Origin: Bedellia somnulentella
Taxonomy: Eukaryota > Arthropoda > Insecta > Lepidoptera > Bedelliidae
Direction of reading: 5' to 3'
Length of the DNA: 64,000 bases
NCBI GenBank assembly: GCA_963576735.1
Contig: OY755178.1
Span: 13,702,001-13,766,000, forward strand
Under the pieces are notes generated by a model. It searched no databases, had not been told where the DNA came from, and saw only the letters and a program-made list of their open reading frames with translations. This document shows positions 45,901 to 60,000 of this stretch, piece after piece. A program made the position numbers and the translations under genes. How positions within the stretch are numbered: position 1 is the first letter of the stretch; each line of letters begins with the position of its first letter.

Positions 45901-47158
45901 ATCACCAATGATCTCTTATTTAATAATCTTATCTCTGCTCAACTTTGAAAAATCGCTGAATATAATTCTGAGGCTTTGGGTAACCCTTTTTAGGGTTTTA
46001 TAGATAAATTGAACTAATTTCCTTCCCTTTTAGAGAGTTATAGTGTATATGTGTGAAAATAGGTAAATAAGTAAAATTTATGGATCATAACTAAACGAAG
46101 CAAATTTGCGATGGGAATACCAGTTTCCAAAAGCAGGATAGTCACAGCCTCAGATGGTTTGGATAGTGGTTAAGGGAAAAAATTGCAGAAACCTCACATT
46201 CTTTATTAAACTTGAGAGAGTGGCTTATCATCACATGAGATTTACAATAAAGTGGCTAAAGGATTGACATTTTTCACCTATTGCAAGGATACACTGTCCA
46301 GTTAAAAAGTTTTAAATAATAGTACTTCTTTAATAATTAATAGAATGCCTGCTATGTTTAAGTTGAGTTATGAACAGAATAAAAAAAATTAAGATTGAAC
46401 TATTCTTCATCATGCTTAAATGGTAAAATATCCATATTAAATTGCCAGATTTTTTTTATTAGAGGGAGGTTCCATTTTCCTGATAGAGAGAGGATAGGCA
46501 TGAGAGAACATTGTTAAGATTATTTTTAAACATTGATAGTGTTTTATTAACATAGATAAAAGATAATCAATTGAATAAATACCAATGATGATGTGTAGTC
46601 AAAATTGTAGTAAGGTTGACTCCTAATGACTGTACAGCATTAACAACAACATTTGGTTCAACAGGATCCACAATGCATGCTTCATTTGTTTTCTTGTCCA
46701 CTATAAGGTACATATAATTGTCGCTCAGAGCTGGCAAAACTTTCACATCCATGTCTTTATATTCAAGCTGTTCTGGAATGCTATGAGTGGAATATTGATT
46801 CCTTGCAAGTGCTGAAAAAAAATTGTTTTACGTACGTCATTATCATTTCGGAACAAAGATGGAGAAAACTTAAAACTCTACATGCAGTCTCGCTGTGTAG
46901 TGCTCCCCTTATCTATCATTCCTGCAACTCTCTTAGCTTTAAAATATTTGCGTAGACCTTAATCTTCAATCGACCAGGCAATGAATTGACGTCACTTAGT
47001 ACACCTGACAAACCTCTTCTTCCATTCATCAATGTTTATACATACATAAATTACTAACTAGAATAGTTTGCTATTATAATTTACTTACACTGAAAATAAT
47101 ACTTGGTTAATCGTTGGGTTAGCCTGTCAGGCAGTAAACCCACTAGACGAGTCAGCAT
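42994..47158 (-). CDS. Hagh: Hydroxyacylglutathione hydrolase, glyoxalase II (5 exons)
   Basis: Hydrolyses S-D-lactoylglutathione to D-lactate and glutathione, the second step of methylglyoxal detoxification. Minus-strand exons 47089-47158, 46583-46811, 45523-45746, 44732-44964 and 42994-43137 join to 299 aa. Metallo-beta-lactamase ligands are present: THHHWDH (H97, H99, D101, H102), H153 in TPCHTKGH, D176 in [15 protein letters not shown] and H215 in FCGHEYT. The C-terminal part ([25 protein letters not shown]) matches the glutathione-binding domain. Residues 1-43 are basic and poor in acids ([20 protein letters not shown]), like a mitochondrial presequence. An internal Met44 starts [13 protein letters not shown], the usual cytosolic start. 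The start is therefore 47158 for the long form. Confidence 0.95.
43215..43415 (-). mobile_element. LINE-B fragment with 5' inversion, HAGH intron 4
   Basis: A minus-oriented LINE-B 3' stretch (from ACGCCATTAATTCCCATTGG to CGGACGCCTGCCTTTTTGAG) is joined directly to a short plus-oriented tail (TTAATGGCGTGAGTATATG at 43374). This order is typical of twin-primed insertion. Confidence 0.6.
43510..43785 (+). mobile_element. Compact tRNA-bearing hairpin retroelement
   Basis: A 276-bp insertion flanked by ACCTTTATTCTAA at 43497-43509 and 43786-43798. Order: a short 5' tip (through CATGTGGGGATTATTAC), an inverted tRNA 3' half with trailer (about 43562-43621), a linker, a full tRNA-like gene (43679-43749), a T5 trailer and a (TTTA)-rich 3' end. 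The 5' tip, arms and linker match the 16268-20377 insertion, but the three-way-junction block and tandem copies are absent. The 13-bp duplications point to retroposition. It lies in HAGH intron 4. Confidence 0.75.
43679..43749 (+). tRNA. tRNA-like gene with complete cloverleaf
   Basis: 71 nt: acceptor GACACGG/CTGTGTC (one G-U), D arm GCTC/GAGC, a perfect five-pair anticodon stem TCGGG/CCCGA with seven-base loop GCGTATA, and T arm GCGGG/CCCGC. The register gives GTA (Tyr) as anticodon, but position 33 is C rather than the near-universal U, so decoding is doubtful. The B box GGTTCGATTCC is perfect and TTTTT follows after four bases. Confidence 0.55.
44385..44680. mobile_element. Hairpin MITE with (CCTAA)4, HAGH intron 4
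   Basis: A 296-bp element with about 47-bp inverted ends (outer ATATGTTACGGC; inner CTGCACCTAGGTTTAGCC) differing at two or three positions. An additional inner copy of CTAGGTGCAGCC lies at about 44440. CCTAACCTAACCTAACCTAA at 44583-44602 is the insect telomere unit repeated four times. The target duplication is unclear because the flank is (TA)-rich. Confidence 0.65.
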
Positions 47159-48080
47159 TTTCAATTATCAATTTAGCTTAAATACATTTGATTAACTCAT
47201 AAACATTAATAAAAAATAATATTAGAATAGAAAGACGACGTACCAAATCAACTAAAGATATTTGTGTTTCTGGAAATATTTTCGTTTCGGCCTGCTATCA
47301 AAATCAAAACAAAAACAAGATAAGAAAGAAACACAGATTGACATTACTAGTAAGTAGTAGCGCCATCTACTCAACGGTTCATGCACTTTTTAACTGGAAA
47401 TTAAACATGCTAAAGGGTGCTGTGTTTGTTAGGTCATTAGGGACCAAGGCACCAGGAGACTAATCAAATAAAATGGACAAAATCATTCACCTGAAACTGA
47501 AGTCTATACACGGAAAGTAATCAGTAAAGTATGGGCGCTAGAAAATGTGAATGCCGAAGTACTTCGACGAGGTACGTTACTTTTGGGTCACAGTTTGAGC
47601 CTTCACTTGGATAATGTAAGATCAGCATTGGTTTTGTATTATTTTACTATATCGTGTGATGTATTAAGTAAAATATTGAAGATTGAGACCATTTTCCATT
47701 GATAACTCAATTCAGTAGAGTAAGTATTGTAAAACATAGCATGACGTAAAAATATGCTCCTTCAAGTGCTTATGAAATGGAATCTAAGTCAAAACAGAAA
47801 TACAATTGGCAGTGTATACACTTGGCAAGTAGCTTTCAAATGAAACATCAATAACAAAATATTAATGGTCTTAGATTACTTGGATAATGCAAACCCGGCT
47901 TTATACCGTGCATAAGCAGTTAATGTCAATAAATAAGTTGTCTGTCCATAGAATAGAATAACTAATCTGTGTATTATCCCATGCTCAAATGTTTTGAATT
48001 TCATTTCAGATTCATAAGTTAGGTTATATGTGGACTTCTTTCTGTTTTTTCTCTAGAAATATGTGTTTTTAACTATCAAA
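47159..48080. promoter_or_regulatory. Divergent promoter region, HAGH / UTP20
   Basis: 922 bp between the two start codons. No TATA box is obvious. HAGH 5' UTR is expected just above 47158 and UTP20 5' UTR near 48000-48080 (pyrimidine-rich CTTCTTTCTGTTTTTTCTC at about 48034-48052). Confidence 0.35.
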
Positions 48081-51000
48081 ATGAAAGGCAAACCAAATAA
48101 ACATAAAACTACTAATACCTTTCGTGTAAGTATTGTACTGAAGATGAAAAAATATGTAAATTAACATGAAATTAGAAGCTAACTTTTTAAAATTACACTA
48201 TTTTTTTTCCTGATATTATGTTATTTTAAAATTTTCTACAGTTCATATTTATTCACGTTGATAAATAATATGGCAATGAAGATCATCAAAATCCCGTTAA
48301 ATTTGAAGCCATCGGGAATATATGTGCATATTTGGCAAACATGTATTAACTTTCTGCAAATCAGATTGCATATGTAGTGATGCTTTTAATGCATATTTTT
48401 TTATGGTTTTGCAGTATTTCTGTGATACTGTTATTTTAGTGATGCTATTTATTTCAGTTCATCCCTTTCGCCGAAAGAATAAATCAAATTGATGTGCGAC
48501 ATGCAGCTTTATATCATATTGAGCATATCAACTCTGAAAAACCTGAAGAAAATGAGACCCATTTTCACATCACTGTTCGAAAATGGTGTGCTTTGAATTT
48601 GACTGAAAACTTTAAAAAGTTTAGAAAAACATTATTTGGCATAGTGACATTACCACAGTTGATACACAGAAAAGAGGAGACTGTAAATGTTTTGAAGGAG
48701 TATTTGCTCAAAGAGGATCAGTTATGTTTGCAGCCACTCTTGGAGTAAGTATATGATATAGGAAATAAAATGTGTTTATTTGCAAGTTCATTGGGCACAA
48801 AAATAAAATTACACATAAAATTAGCTAAAACTTAAAATAACAGCTTAAATTGAAATTGTAGTAAAGTTTTAAATAAAGAACTTCATTTTTTTATCTAGAA
48901 CAATATAGAGCCATTTTAGATGGTTTGCATACCCCTATGGGAGCTATTAGTTATTATTTATTATCTTTTTGTGTTATCTAAAATTTAATTTACATATTTC
49001 CTTATGTTTCAGGATATTAGTTTCGTTTGCAAAAGACTTAAGAGAAGATTTCTATCCCTATTTCACAGACTTTCTTGATATCTTGATAAAGCTATTAAAA
49101 ACAAAAGATGCGGAGAGGTTAGAGTGGACACTCATTTGTTTAGCTTTTCTGTTTAAAATATTAAAGCCATATTTGAAGAGAGACCTGGCTGCTGTGTTGA
49201 AGAGAATTATTCCATTATTGAGCGAGTCTCAACCCCAGTATATCAACAATTTTGCAGCGGAAAGTTTTGCTTTTGTTGCCCGTGATATAAAAGACAAGAA
49301 AAAATTTATACATTTGATTGTTAACTACTTACAAAAGCATGAAGATGTAAGTAACTTAACTTTATAGTTTGTGATTAAAATAATAATATGAGGATCTAGT
49401 AATAGGCCCAAAGCATAAGTTAAATTTAGTTGTACTATTAAATACTACTCTGAACGATCAGGTGACAATATTATGTGATGTTTAGAAGTATTAGTTCATC
49501 TGCCAACTCCTTTGAGGATATGAGGCATGAACATTTGAGTATTAAATAGTATTTTTTATGAATACTTTAACTAATCATAGTTTTAATCATTCCAGGCAAT
49601 CACAGGTTGTGGGCATCTTATGTTTGAGATCATTAAAGGAGTGCAAGGGAAATTTCACAGCTGCATTGAAACATTTATTCCCATTTTACTGCAACATATG
49701 AAGGAAAATCCAGATCATCAGGAAATCATATTTAAAATTCTTACACAAACTTTGGAGGACAGTTTACAAAGTATATCTCATAAAGAGTTCTCTATATTTT
49801 GGGATAGTGTCAGCAAATATACAGAAAACATATTATCTGAGGATGATGGAAGTCAAGGTCTAGAGTATATTCTTAGACTAGCAGGACAAGTGTTAGAACA
49901 TCAGAGTGGGAAATACATTCCTGACCCCCCTAAATTTGTCCTTTTATTGATAAAAGTGATATGCCAGCAGAGTTCAGAGAGAGTTCTCGAAGTTTGCGCA
50001 CAGGTTGGAGCACTGCTTCTGCTCTCAACTAATATATCTCTGTCCCAAGAACAAGCTGGAGTCATAGTCAGAGTTCTGCTGCCATTGCCATATCCAAGTA
50101 TTCTTATAAATTTTGTCAACAATGTTATAAACTATTCACAATTTGATTTGCACATATTACCCCCTTTTCTCAATTTTCTTGTACAGTCAGATTTTGACTC
50201 TGAAGCAATGGATACTTTGACGAATATATGCCTTCAAAAGTCACCTTTGTCGAGAAATGGATTGAAGTTATTTGAATGGGTCAAATATCCTTTAAATTTG
50301 GGCAAGGGTTTGCCTTTGTTTATGGAGCACTTTGAGAAAAATTTACTAGAAGATATTGATGGCATACTGGAAAATCCATTGAAGTTTTTGAATTATCTGA
50401 TATGTCTGCCCCATGTAGAAAAGCTTGACATTGATTATTGCATTTCCAAGTTGCGGGAAGTGACGCTCAAAGTGACAAATATAATATCAAGTTATAATGT
50501 TGAAATGAAAAAATCTGATAAACTACATTTGGATGGAAGCAAAGAGAGTAAAAGAGTGCGACAGGCCCTCTTTTTATTAGGCAATATAATTGAAAGTGCT
50601 GCTCACATATCAAGTTGCAAAAAACTTAAAGAAATTTGTGAAATAGATACTCTGCTCCTGGTTTTACTTCCATGTGCAATGGATCCAAACTATATAGCTT
50701 CCTTACACATATTAGATTTGTATTTGACAGCATATGAGCAGGAACACGGATTGTCGCTACCTTATTTGTCTCTGGTTGATTCCTACTTGCGACAAAACAT
50801 CTCGTCACCTTTCCATACAGTAAGTGTTTTTTTCATATAATTATATAGATATAGCTAATATTATAAATTAATCTTATTATAATTCGCTATAAAGTTTTGG
50901 CTTAATCCATTTCTATTTGCCAATGTTTGAAGGGGCAACTGAGAGTTTGGGGCTTTTTAAGTGCACCGACATCCTTTGGTTTACAATCTTTTCCTTACCC

Positions 51001-54000
51001 AACTTTCAAAATTTTAAATATTTTCTTCAGAAATTTCATTTGGCATAGATGTATTTGAATTTGTTTTGATATAACTGGATTTATTCTGTTGTAAATTGAA
51101 ATTCAATAAATAACTTCATTTTACAATTAAGCCACGATGGCTTAAATTATCACTAATCCATCTGCTTCCTTTGGTATTCTACACAGCAAAGATGTTACAG
51201 GGCTTTGGGTAATTGTTTGCAGTTGGAAACTTATTATATCATCATATAGTTTGGGTAAAAAAATATGCTTATATTTGGTTTATTATTTTCAGGTGCGTCT
51301 CCTTACAACACACATATACAAACTATTTGAAAATATTGAGGAACTAAAAAAGACTGTTCAAGTAGGCAGCAGTACAGAATCCTTTTCGGTGTTTACACTT
51401 TGCTACTCAATAGAATCTACTAAACCTTCCATACAAGAGTACAGAACTCAACTTAGTATGTTGCAAAAGATGGCATTTAACTCTACCCAGTATTCATTAG
51501 TAAAGGATACAAATTTTGCGCTTTACCCTTTGAGCTACATGTTAGGTGTGCTGTACATGAATTTCAAGCTTCTCTGGGAACCTGTAACAGAAATTGTTGC
51601 TGGTTATGGTAATACACTGCCCATAGACGAATTCTGGCCTACATTCCATAAAGCTCTTGCCATATCATTCTTTGACGCACAGAAAGATTCAAATATATTT
51701 CAGTTTTATGATGAAATGGATACCCAAACTGTGTGGTGCAAAGATTTGTATGCTGAATATAATAATATATCAGAAAGACCCGATTTATATAACTATAGAA
51801 ATCTGTTACTCCAAGTAATGACGAATTGTATTCAAACATGTGAAGCCAAAAATCGTGATGTTGTTGTTTTATTCCTGAACTTTATTGATAACGAATACAG
51901 AAAAAACGACAGTATGAGTGCCCTTAAAATTAATGTTGAGAAACATGACAAAATGGAAATAGATGAAGTTCCAGAAAACGATACTCCAGAAAATGAAGAT
52001 GAAACAGAAATGCCGGAAAATATTTTAGAAGAACAAGATGAATTTAAAAATTCTGTGTCAGGGAAGTTAGTGTTCAAAACACTTATAAACATAATGCAAG
52101 TTCTATCTCAATTCAAGAACCCGAGGGCTTTGCACAAGGAACCAATATTTTGGGATCTATATATGGAATTTTTGAAACATAAAAATCCTGGGCTACAAAA
52201 ATATGCATTAGATTGTGTACTCAACTATAAAAACAAAAGTTTGACTCCATACCGAGATAATCTGTTTAACTTGGTTGACGAAAAAAAGTTCAAAGATGAA
52301 TTAACTCACTTTAAAATAACAGAAGATGCCCAAAATATTCAACCAGAGGATAGACAGCATGTCGTACCAATTATTCTTAGAATATTGTATGGCAAAATGA
52401 CTTCTAAATTAGGTGCAGACAAGAAAGGTGGTGGACAAACTAGGAGATCACTTGTAATGAGATATCTAGCTGGGTGTAACGAAAACGAGTTAATGACGTT
52501 TATTGAAATGGCTTTCTCATATATTCAAAATTACCTTGTCATGCCGCCTAAAGAAATTTATACTAATATTGTTTCTAATACTGATTTAAAAGCAGTCATC
52601 AGCCCTGGAAAGCTGCACAGTATTTTAAATTTGTTTGATGTTGTTCGAGAATACTTTGGTGGCTACATGAAAGATGAAGTACTTGGAAAGTTTTTCAAAA
52701 TATTTTATGCTGTCAGCTCCACTATTGCCAATGTTTTGTCTCAAGAAGAAAAAGTACATAAAGGATTTATAAAAATAATGAAAAATTTAAGAACTATAGA
52801 ATTAGGCATCTTGAGGAAGTTGTTTGACCAGTTTGACAAATATCCGTGGTCTAAAGAAGAGTTGCACTTAATTTTCGAGACCTTAATATGGCCATTAGTG
52901 TCGAGACTCCATATTGAAGGTATTCATAGCCCTACTGCTTTATTGAAACTATTTAATACTTGGTCCCAAAATCCAAGATATTACATACTACTGGTTACAA
53001 GTTCTGATACAGATGCTACTTTGAGCCCATTGCCAGAGATTTATAAGCTTCTGATAGCACCTAAGACTACACCCGTTGTTGTTAACTTGATTCTTGACAT
53101 GACTGAAAAGCTTTTAACTTTGACTGATGATGATGATGAGGAAAAACCTTTACCCATTGAGTCATTTAATGTGTCATCGTATGTGACTGAGGGAAACGAT
53201 AAGAATAACATAAATTTTGGTAGTAAAATTCTTATACCCCATATACAGACCATTCTTGAAATAATGAAACGGCGCATAGCAAATTCAGCTAAATCAAATT
53301 CTGTGAATAAAAGAGATTTATTAATATTATCAAGAGTAACTGAACTGGTATCAACGCCAGAGTTATGTGACGAACTTTTGAAATTGCTACTCCCAATATT
53401 AGTGAATAAAGTGTGTATGAACATGGCTGAAGAAAACATGGAATATGCTGTAAATACTATTATTAATTTACTTAATCACAGCAGGAAACCTCAAGTATAC
53501 ATTAAACATATTGCTGTTTTGTTTAACAAAGTAAGTCTGGTTGAAGTACGAAAACTACTTCTTAAACTATTGAATTCAATTGCTGAAAATGCTACGGAGA
53601 ATGTCGATGTTTTAAAAAGATTAGCCGAAGTAGTAACAGAAATGAACGCTTTTAATAAAAGATGGATTGATCAGCCAGATTTTGACAGAAGGTTGGATGC
53701 TTATAAGAAAATATATAATCTGTCTGAAGCAAATGACATAGATATTGATCTAAGCATACTTATTGTTAATAATTGTTTTTATTTCATCAAAACAGAAAAA
53801 GATATTGGTTTGCGTGATAGCGCAGGTCTCTGTTTAAAGAGAGTACTTCCGAAATTATTGTTGAGATATTGGTCTAGTACTGATGGACAATATCTTGTTC
53901 GTGATACAGTGTTGTCATTAATCTCTAATAGCTTGCGAGATAGTAAGAATGAGATTCTGAGGAATGAAAGTATATCTCTTCTCGGAGATTTAGCTAGAGA

Positions 54001-57000
54001 ATGCCCAGAAGCGGATGTTGTGCTTTCTGATCTAGCACATTTAATTAATAAAGAGGATAGAGAAGTTGATTTCTTTGAAAATATTTGTCACTTACAAATG
54101 CATAGGAGGGTCCGTGCTATGCAGAAGTTTTGTAAGATTGCCAAAAAGATGCTTAAATGTCCTTCCCCCAGGACGTTGACAAATTTCATATTGCCTCTGG
54201 CAACAATGTATTTATGTGATGATAAGTTTTCCGATAAAAACACCTTAATTGATGCTTGTATTGAGACAGTAGCCACCTCCTGCAGACTTCTGCCTTGGTA
54301 TCACTACGAAGTAATATTAAAGCTTTACTTAAATAAACTGAAACATACAACAGAACACCAAAAGCAGCTTATTCGCATACTAACAGGAATATTAGATTCA
54401 TTCCATTTCGACTTTTCAAAAGTTCAAAATATTGAATTACCCAAAGAACTTATTAATAACATGTTATTATCAAAGCTTCCATCTAAATTAAAAGGTAAGA
54501 AAGAAGTTGTAGCCACGGAGGATATTACTGTGGACAATGATAAATTGAACAATGATGATGAGAATAACAAACAAGAAATACCTGATACAGATGAATTGAA
54601 TGATACAGAAGTACCAGTAGATTTAGAAAAAGATCTTCAGGCGGCTGATGATGAAATTGTTGAAGAAGAACAAGTGACCAAGGAAATTATTAGTATACCA
54701 GCCTTCGAAAGGGTTACAAGTGTAGCACCTTCAGTAGCTAAAAGAATAATAAAATCTCTATCGAGTGGGTTACTACCGCAGTTAAATCGGTAAGTCTGCA
54801 CTCACTTAAACATACATACATAGAATACTCACGGATATAAATCGCAAAAAGGGGTAGCCAGAGCTTCAGAGCTAGAAACTCCTCAGCCACATTTGGAAGT
54901 TGATAGGGGACAAGATGGTAGAAATAAAGTATCGTTGGTTTTGGGTTTCCAACCGCATCGCCCAAAAACCACTTAACAAGCCCCATCTCATTAGTCGCCT
55001 TTTACGTCACCCGTGGGTAGAATGGGGTAGTGACATTCTAAGCACGGCGGATCCACTCACTTAAAGTTAATATTAAATTTTATTTTCTAACTTGAATCAG
55101 TAAATTAAAGATCCATTTTCAGTTATGTAGAATTCAGGTGGTTGATTCTTATATTTAATAAGAATTTTATCCTGACTATATCAAAAACTAATAAAGTTCC
55201 TTTAAATTCCTATTGTACTGTCTGAGATATTACTGTAGTTCTTTCAGTGTTTACATTGCTCAAGTATCAATAAATATATACTTGATAACTCAATTCTCAA
55301 TTCTTTAATGCATGCTACAATGTGAGGTATGCTGTGTCTTTATTTACTCAAAAACACAGCATTGCAGATTAAACATGAAAACATTAAAAATAATGATGTA
55401 GTTTCAAATTATATTCCACTAGTTGACCCGCGCAACTTCGTTTGCGTTATGGGTTTAATACATTTTGTCCCTCCGGCCAACGAAACAAATACGTACAAAC
55501 TTCAACCTGTGGTTATTTATATCATAAAAGGAACAGGTTACAGGTTTTTAAGTAAATAAATGAGAAAAAAGTCATTCAAACACTAACACCTAGTTTACTC
55601 CGTTAGGGTTTTTTTTCTTCTTATGCCCTACACAAATAATTACAAAATGTAACCGAAAACGTGTGCAATAATGTTCGTACTTCTAGGTCTACAATTAAAA
55701 AAGTTACAGATAAACTTGACACCTCTTTTTCACCCCCTTTGTGGTGAATTTCTGAAATTCCCTTCTTAGTGCTCACTTACATTATAAAATAATTTCTAAC
55801 CTTCTTCAACTATAATTGAATTTATTTCACTGTTTGCAGTGCTATAGGCAAGATGAGTGAACACGAAGAATCTCACAAAGTGAATAGACGTCGAAACGGA
55901 TTTGAACGACAGGAGGAAGATATGATACGAGTGCCTATTGCTTTAGCTCTTGTCAAACTACTACAGAAATTGCCTGGAGACTTGTTGAAATTTCAACTGC
56001 CTGGGTAAGTGTCAATATGTTATATTTTTTTAACAAAATGTCCTTTTGGCTTGTTAAACTTAGCATCGTTAGAGTAATGTTAATTAAAAATTTGGTACTC
56101 TGAACCACAATGGTTACAATGTCACGTGATGCTCAGAAATATTAGTACCCCTGTCAAATCCTTCAGGGATATACGGCGTAAACTTTTGAGTCTGAGAATG
56201 TAAATTTAAATATAATAATCAATTTCAGGATCATCATCAAGTTGTGCTCTTTTCTAAAGTCACCACTAAAACAAGTTCGTATTACGGCCAGAGACGTTGT
56301 TAAGAAAATAATGCAAACAGTTGGCACAAAATATTTGGGAGTACTTCTCGAGCATCTTACTCTGTTACTGACTAGAGGTTTTCAAGTCCATGTTTTAGTT
56401 GCAACAGTGCACACGGTTCTGGATGCATTGAAATCAGAGTTTGGCCGTGGAGAACTAGATGAGAATTTAAACTATATACTCGATGTTTGTGTTAATGATT
56501 TATTTGGTTCACTGTCGGACGAAAAAGAAGTACAGAAACTTCATTACAAAACTCCAGAAGCGAAACCGAGCAAGAAAAGCTACGTCACCTTAATGATAGT
56601 CGCACAGAATATCTCGGAGAAATGTCTGATTAATCTTCTTTTGCCATTTAAAGAAGTGTTACAAAAACATCATTCCAAAAAAATCGTTTTAAAAGTAGAA
56701 GACGGTTTAAGACATATCAGCACTGGTTTAGTAACAAATAAATTTATAGACATGGAGTCACTCTTTATATTTCTGCATGGAATGGCATCTGATAGTATAC
56801 CCGACTTGGTGGTAGGAGCTCCAAAAAGGGAAATTACAGAGGCACAAAGAGAAAAGATGCTTAGAGCTAAGCCCGATTGTTTTATAATACCTGAAACTCC
56901 GAAAAGGAACCGAGAAGTACAAGCCAAGCTCGTGAAGACATCAACAAAAGCGAATGCCCATGTTTTGATAGACTTTAGCTTCAACATATTGTATGTGATG

Positions 57001-60000
57001 TTGAGAAGAGAAAAAGTGCCTAAAGCAGACTGCAAAGTATTTGTAGACCCTATAGTTCCTTTACTAGTAGATGCTTTGAAAAGTGATCATGTGAAAGTGT
57101 CAACAATAGCATTGAAATGTTTAGCAACTCTTTGGACGATTCGAGTGAGCACTCCTATGCTAGTTGAGAATATCAATGATATAGTAAAGACGATATTTTT
57201 AACGCTACACAAATACGCAACTTTCGAAATAAGCAAGCAGAATGATAACTACAATTTAGTTAGGAATGCTTTCAAGGTGAGTTTTTGATAAATACATATA
57301 ACGACTGAGAATGCACAGAATGCTTTGTGTAAATAATAATATGTCGCTTTGCTAATCATTTTGTAATCTGACGACTTCCGTGGCCGAGTGGATAGGTGAC
57401 TAGCTTCTCGGTCAGGAGGTTGCTGGTTCGATCCCCGCTGAAAGCAACATTTATGTGATGAGCATAAATAATAGTTTTTTTTAAATCTTGGATGTCATTT
57501 ATTTGTGTTACATAATACTTGTTCTACTTAGTTTGGGGCTAACTTGATCTGTGTATAATGTGTCCGTATATTTATTGCATTTAAATTTTGTTTTTAGGCA
57601 GTAACAGTTTTGATTAAAAACGTCAAATACTATACATTGGAAGCCGATCAACTTAAGACGTTATTGCTATATGCTGAAGAAGATTGTCAGAATGACGAAA
57701 GACAAGCGAATTCCTTTTCTCTTATTAAAGCTATATTAGAAGCCAAGTTAGTTTCTTCAGAGCTGCATGAAGTTATGGAGAAAATTTCCAAAATATGTAT
57801 TCTTAGCGAATCTTCACGATCTAGGTAAGTATTTTGTTTTTTTTCATCCCAACATTCAACATCACAACAACAACCGTCTCAACATTCCTTTTTCTATCTT
57901 TCTTATAATATCATCTTTCACACCACACTTTTCACGAATAACACTATTAAAAGAGTAGGTATGAAAAGATTGATGGATGTAAACGAAGCTAGAGAGGTTT
58001 GTCAGGATCGTACGAAGTGGCGATCGATAGTCTCTGCCTACCCTAATGCGAACTAATGGCGTGAGTATATGTATGTATGTATAGTAGAAATATTCGGTAT
58101 TCTTTACGAAGGAAAACTTTTCGGCGCCATGTTATTTGTGTATTTTCAAAGAAATTAATAAAATGGAATTAACGAAAAAGCTAAACAATTTTTCATCATA
58201 AGTAAATACACGCATGTTCTCACGGCTATAAATCTCTAGGAGGGGTTGCCAGAGCTTAAGAATATTAATTTTCTCAACCATTTCAGCCATTCAACGATTT
58301 TTTAAGATCTTATTTCACTGTTTCAGAGAGGAAGCAAGAACGATTTTCTTAAATTACCTCACAAATTATTCCCCGGGCAAGCGACTGGAGAAACATCTGC
58401 TGTTCTTTGTATCGCAACTAAACTACGAATTGCAACATGGGAGAGAATCCTCTTTGAAGTTCTTGGACATGATTATCAACAAATTATCAGTGGTATGTTT
58501 GCGATCAAAAGTGTAAAACTTGATTGAATATCATAATACTTTGGGCACATATTGAATTGATTTACCCGCACGTAGCTAGTGTGGTGGCTCATGGCCGAAT
58601 CACCCTATTAGGTGTAGGGTAGGCTAAAGTCATTCGGTAGGGAAGAAATATTAGGATTATCAAGTTCAATTAATTGTAACACATATTGATGGTGCTTAAC
58701 TAATGAATCAAGTAACAGGTACTAAAAGAACCACTACAGACTATTTTATTTATTGTTTTTTTCCGTAAAACACAGTCTAATTGCATATAGTGGCATTAAT
58801 ACTAAATACATAATTTAATTAATGTTTAATACTTATTATAACTAAAACTCCTCTTTCGGTCCTAGTCTTTTCAAAAATACATACATATACTTACAACTAT
58901 AAATCCCTAGAATTGGTAGCCAGAGCTTAGGAATTCTCAAAAATGTGTTAATATAATTTGTTGTTAAAAACTAAAATGACAAGGAAGTTACATTTATATT
59001 GCTAGTATTAAATTATGGCATGTATTTAACGCGGCGACAAATTGATACTATTCCGGGTCGTAAAAAAACTGAAAATGGATAGTAAATAATCTACTTTGGC
59101 GACTAATTAAAGGTAGCATCTTAACTAGAAAGCGGCGGCTTTTTAATGAGTTTTGCGGTTTTATTTAAATTTTATCTGGCAGTGATTTTCTTTTGTGGCA
59201 ATTGAATTTCTTCTAAGGTGACAAATTATTGGCGGATAAAAAAACTAAAATAGGCTTTCATAAATTCTAAAATGGGGTTGTCTATAAACATGACTAAGGT
59301 CTGAAATAAATTCAAACAAGATCTTAAATAAATACTTTTGGCTACATTTGTGGGGATCTAAATTAACCAAATTGTGACATGCTATAAAACTATTCTTGGT
59401 CTATTTTATTAAACTTCCTTCTTTTAAATGAACCTACCTACTTTGAGTAACTAGAGTTGCCTATGTATAAATTGCGTTTTATATACTTATTCTGAACGTT
59501 TTTTTCCATTATTTTGCTTTTAATGTTTACAACTTTGAGTAAATTATTGTAAAATATGATTACCTACGAACCCCCCTCTGTTTTCCTTCTCTAACTTAAT
59601 TGCATCTGCCCATTGGCTAGAAACGCGCTCAACCCCCCGCTCCGCAGCCTCCGCACTGCTCAGACACACGAGCGCATTTGCCGCCTTTTCAAGAATTTAT
59701 GAATCTGCAAACAATATCCAAATACATTATTATAATACCCATTTTCAGTTTTAAAGCTACCTAAAAATCGCTGCCAGATGTGTATTTTTATAATGAAATC
59801 CAATAGTTGCCAGTGAAGAATGTATGACATCCCCTCGGAAAAATTAGTCGCCACATTAGCTTTTATAATACCTTAACCAGTTTTACACTGATCCCGATTG
59901 ATATATTTGATACCTTACAGTAGCAGCCGTTTTTTTAGTTTTTTGATCCTAGCATTTTATTGCTTGTATAGTTTAATAGTTGCTAAGATATTTAATCACT

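Noticed and set aside
51832..52092. Minus-strand frames inside the TSEN54 and UTP20 exons (for example 51832-52092, 53041-53439, 56670-57035)
   Set aside because: Shadows of long coding exons; Ser/Phe-rich antisense translations without domains.
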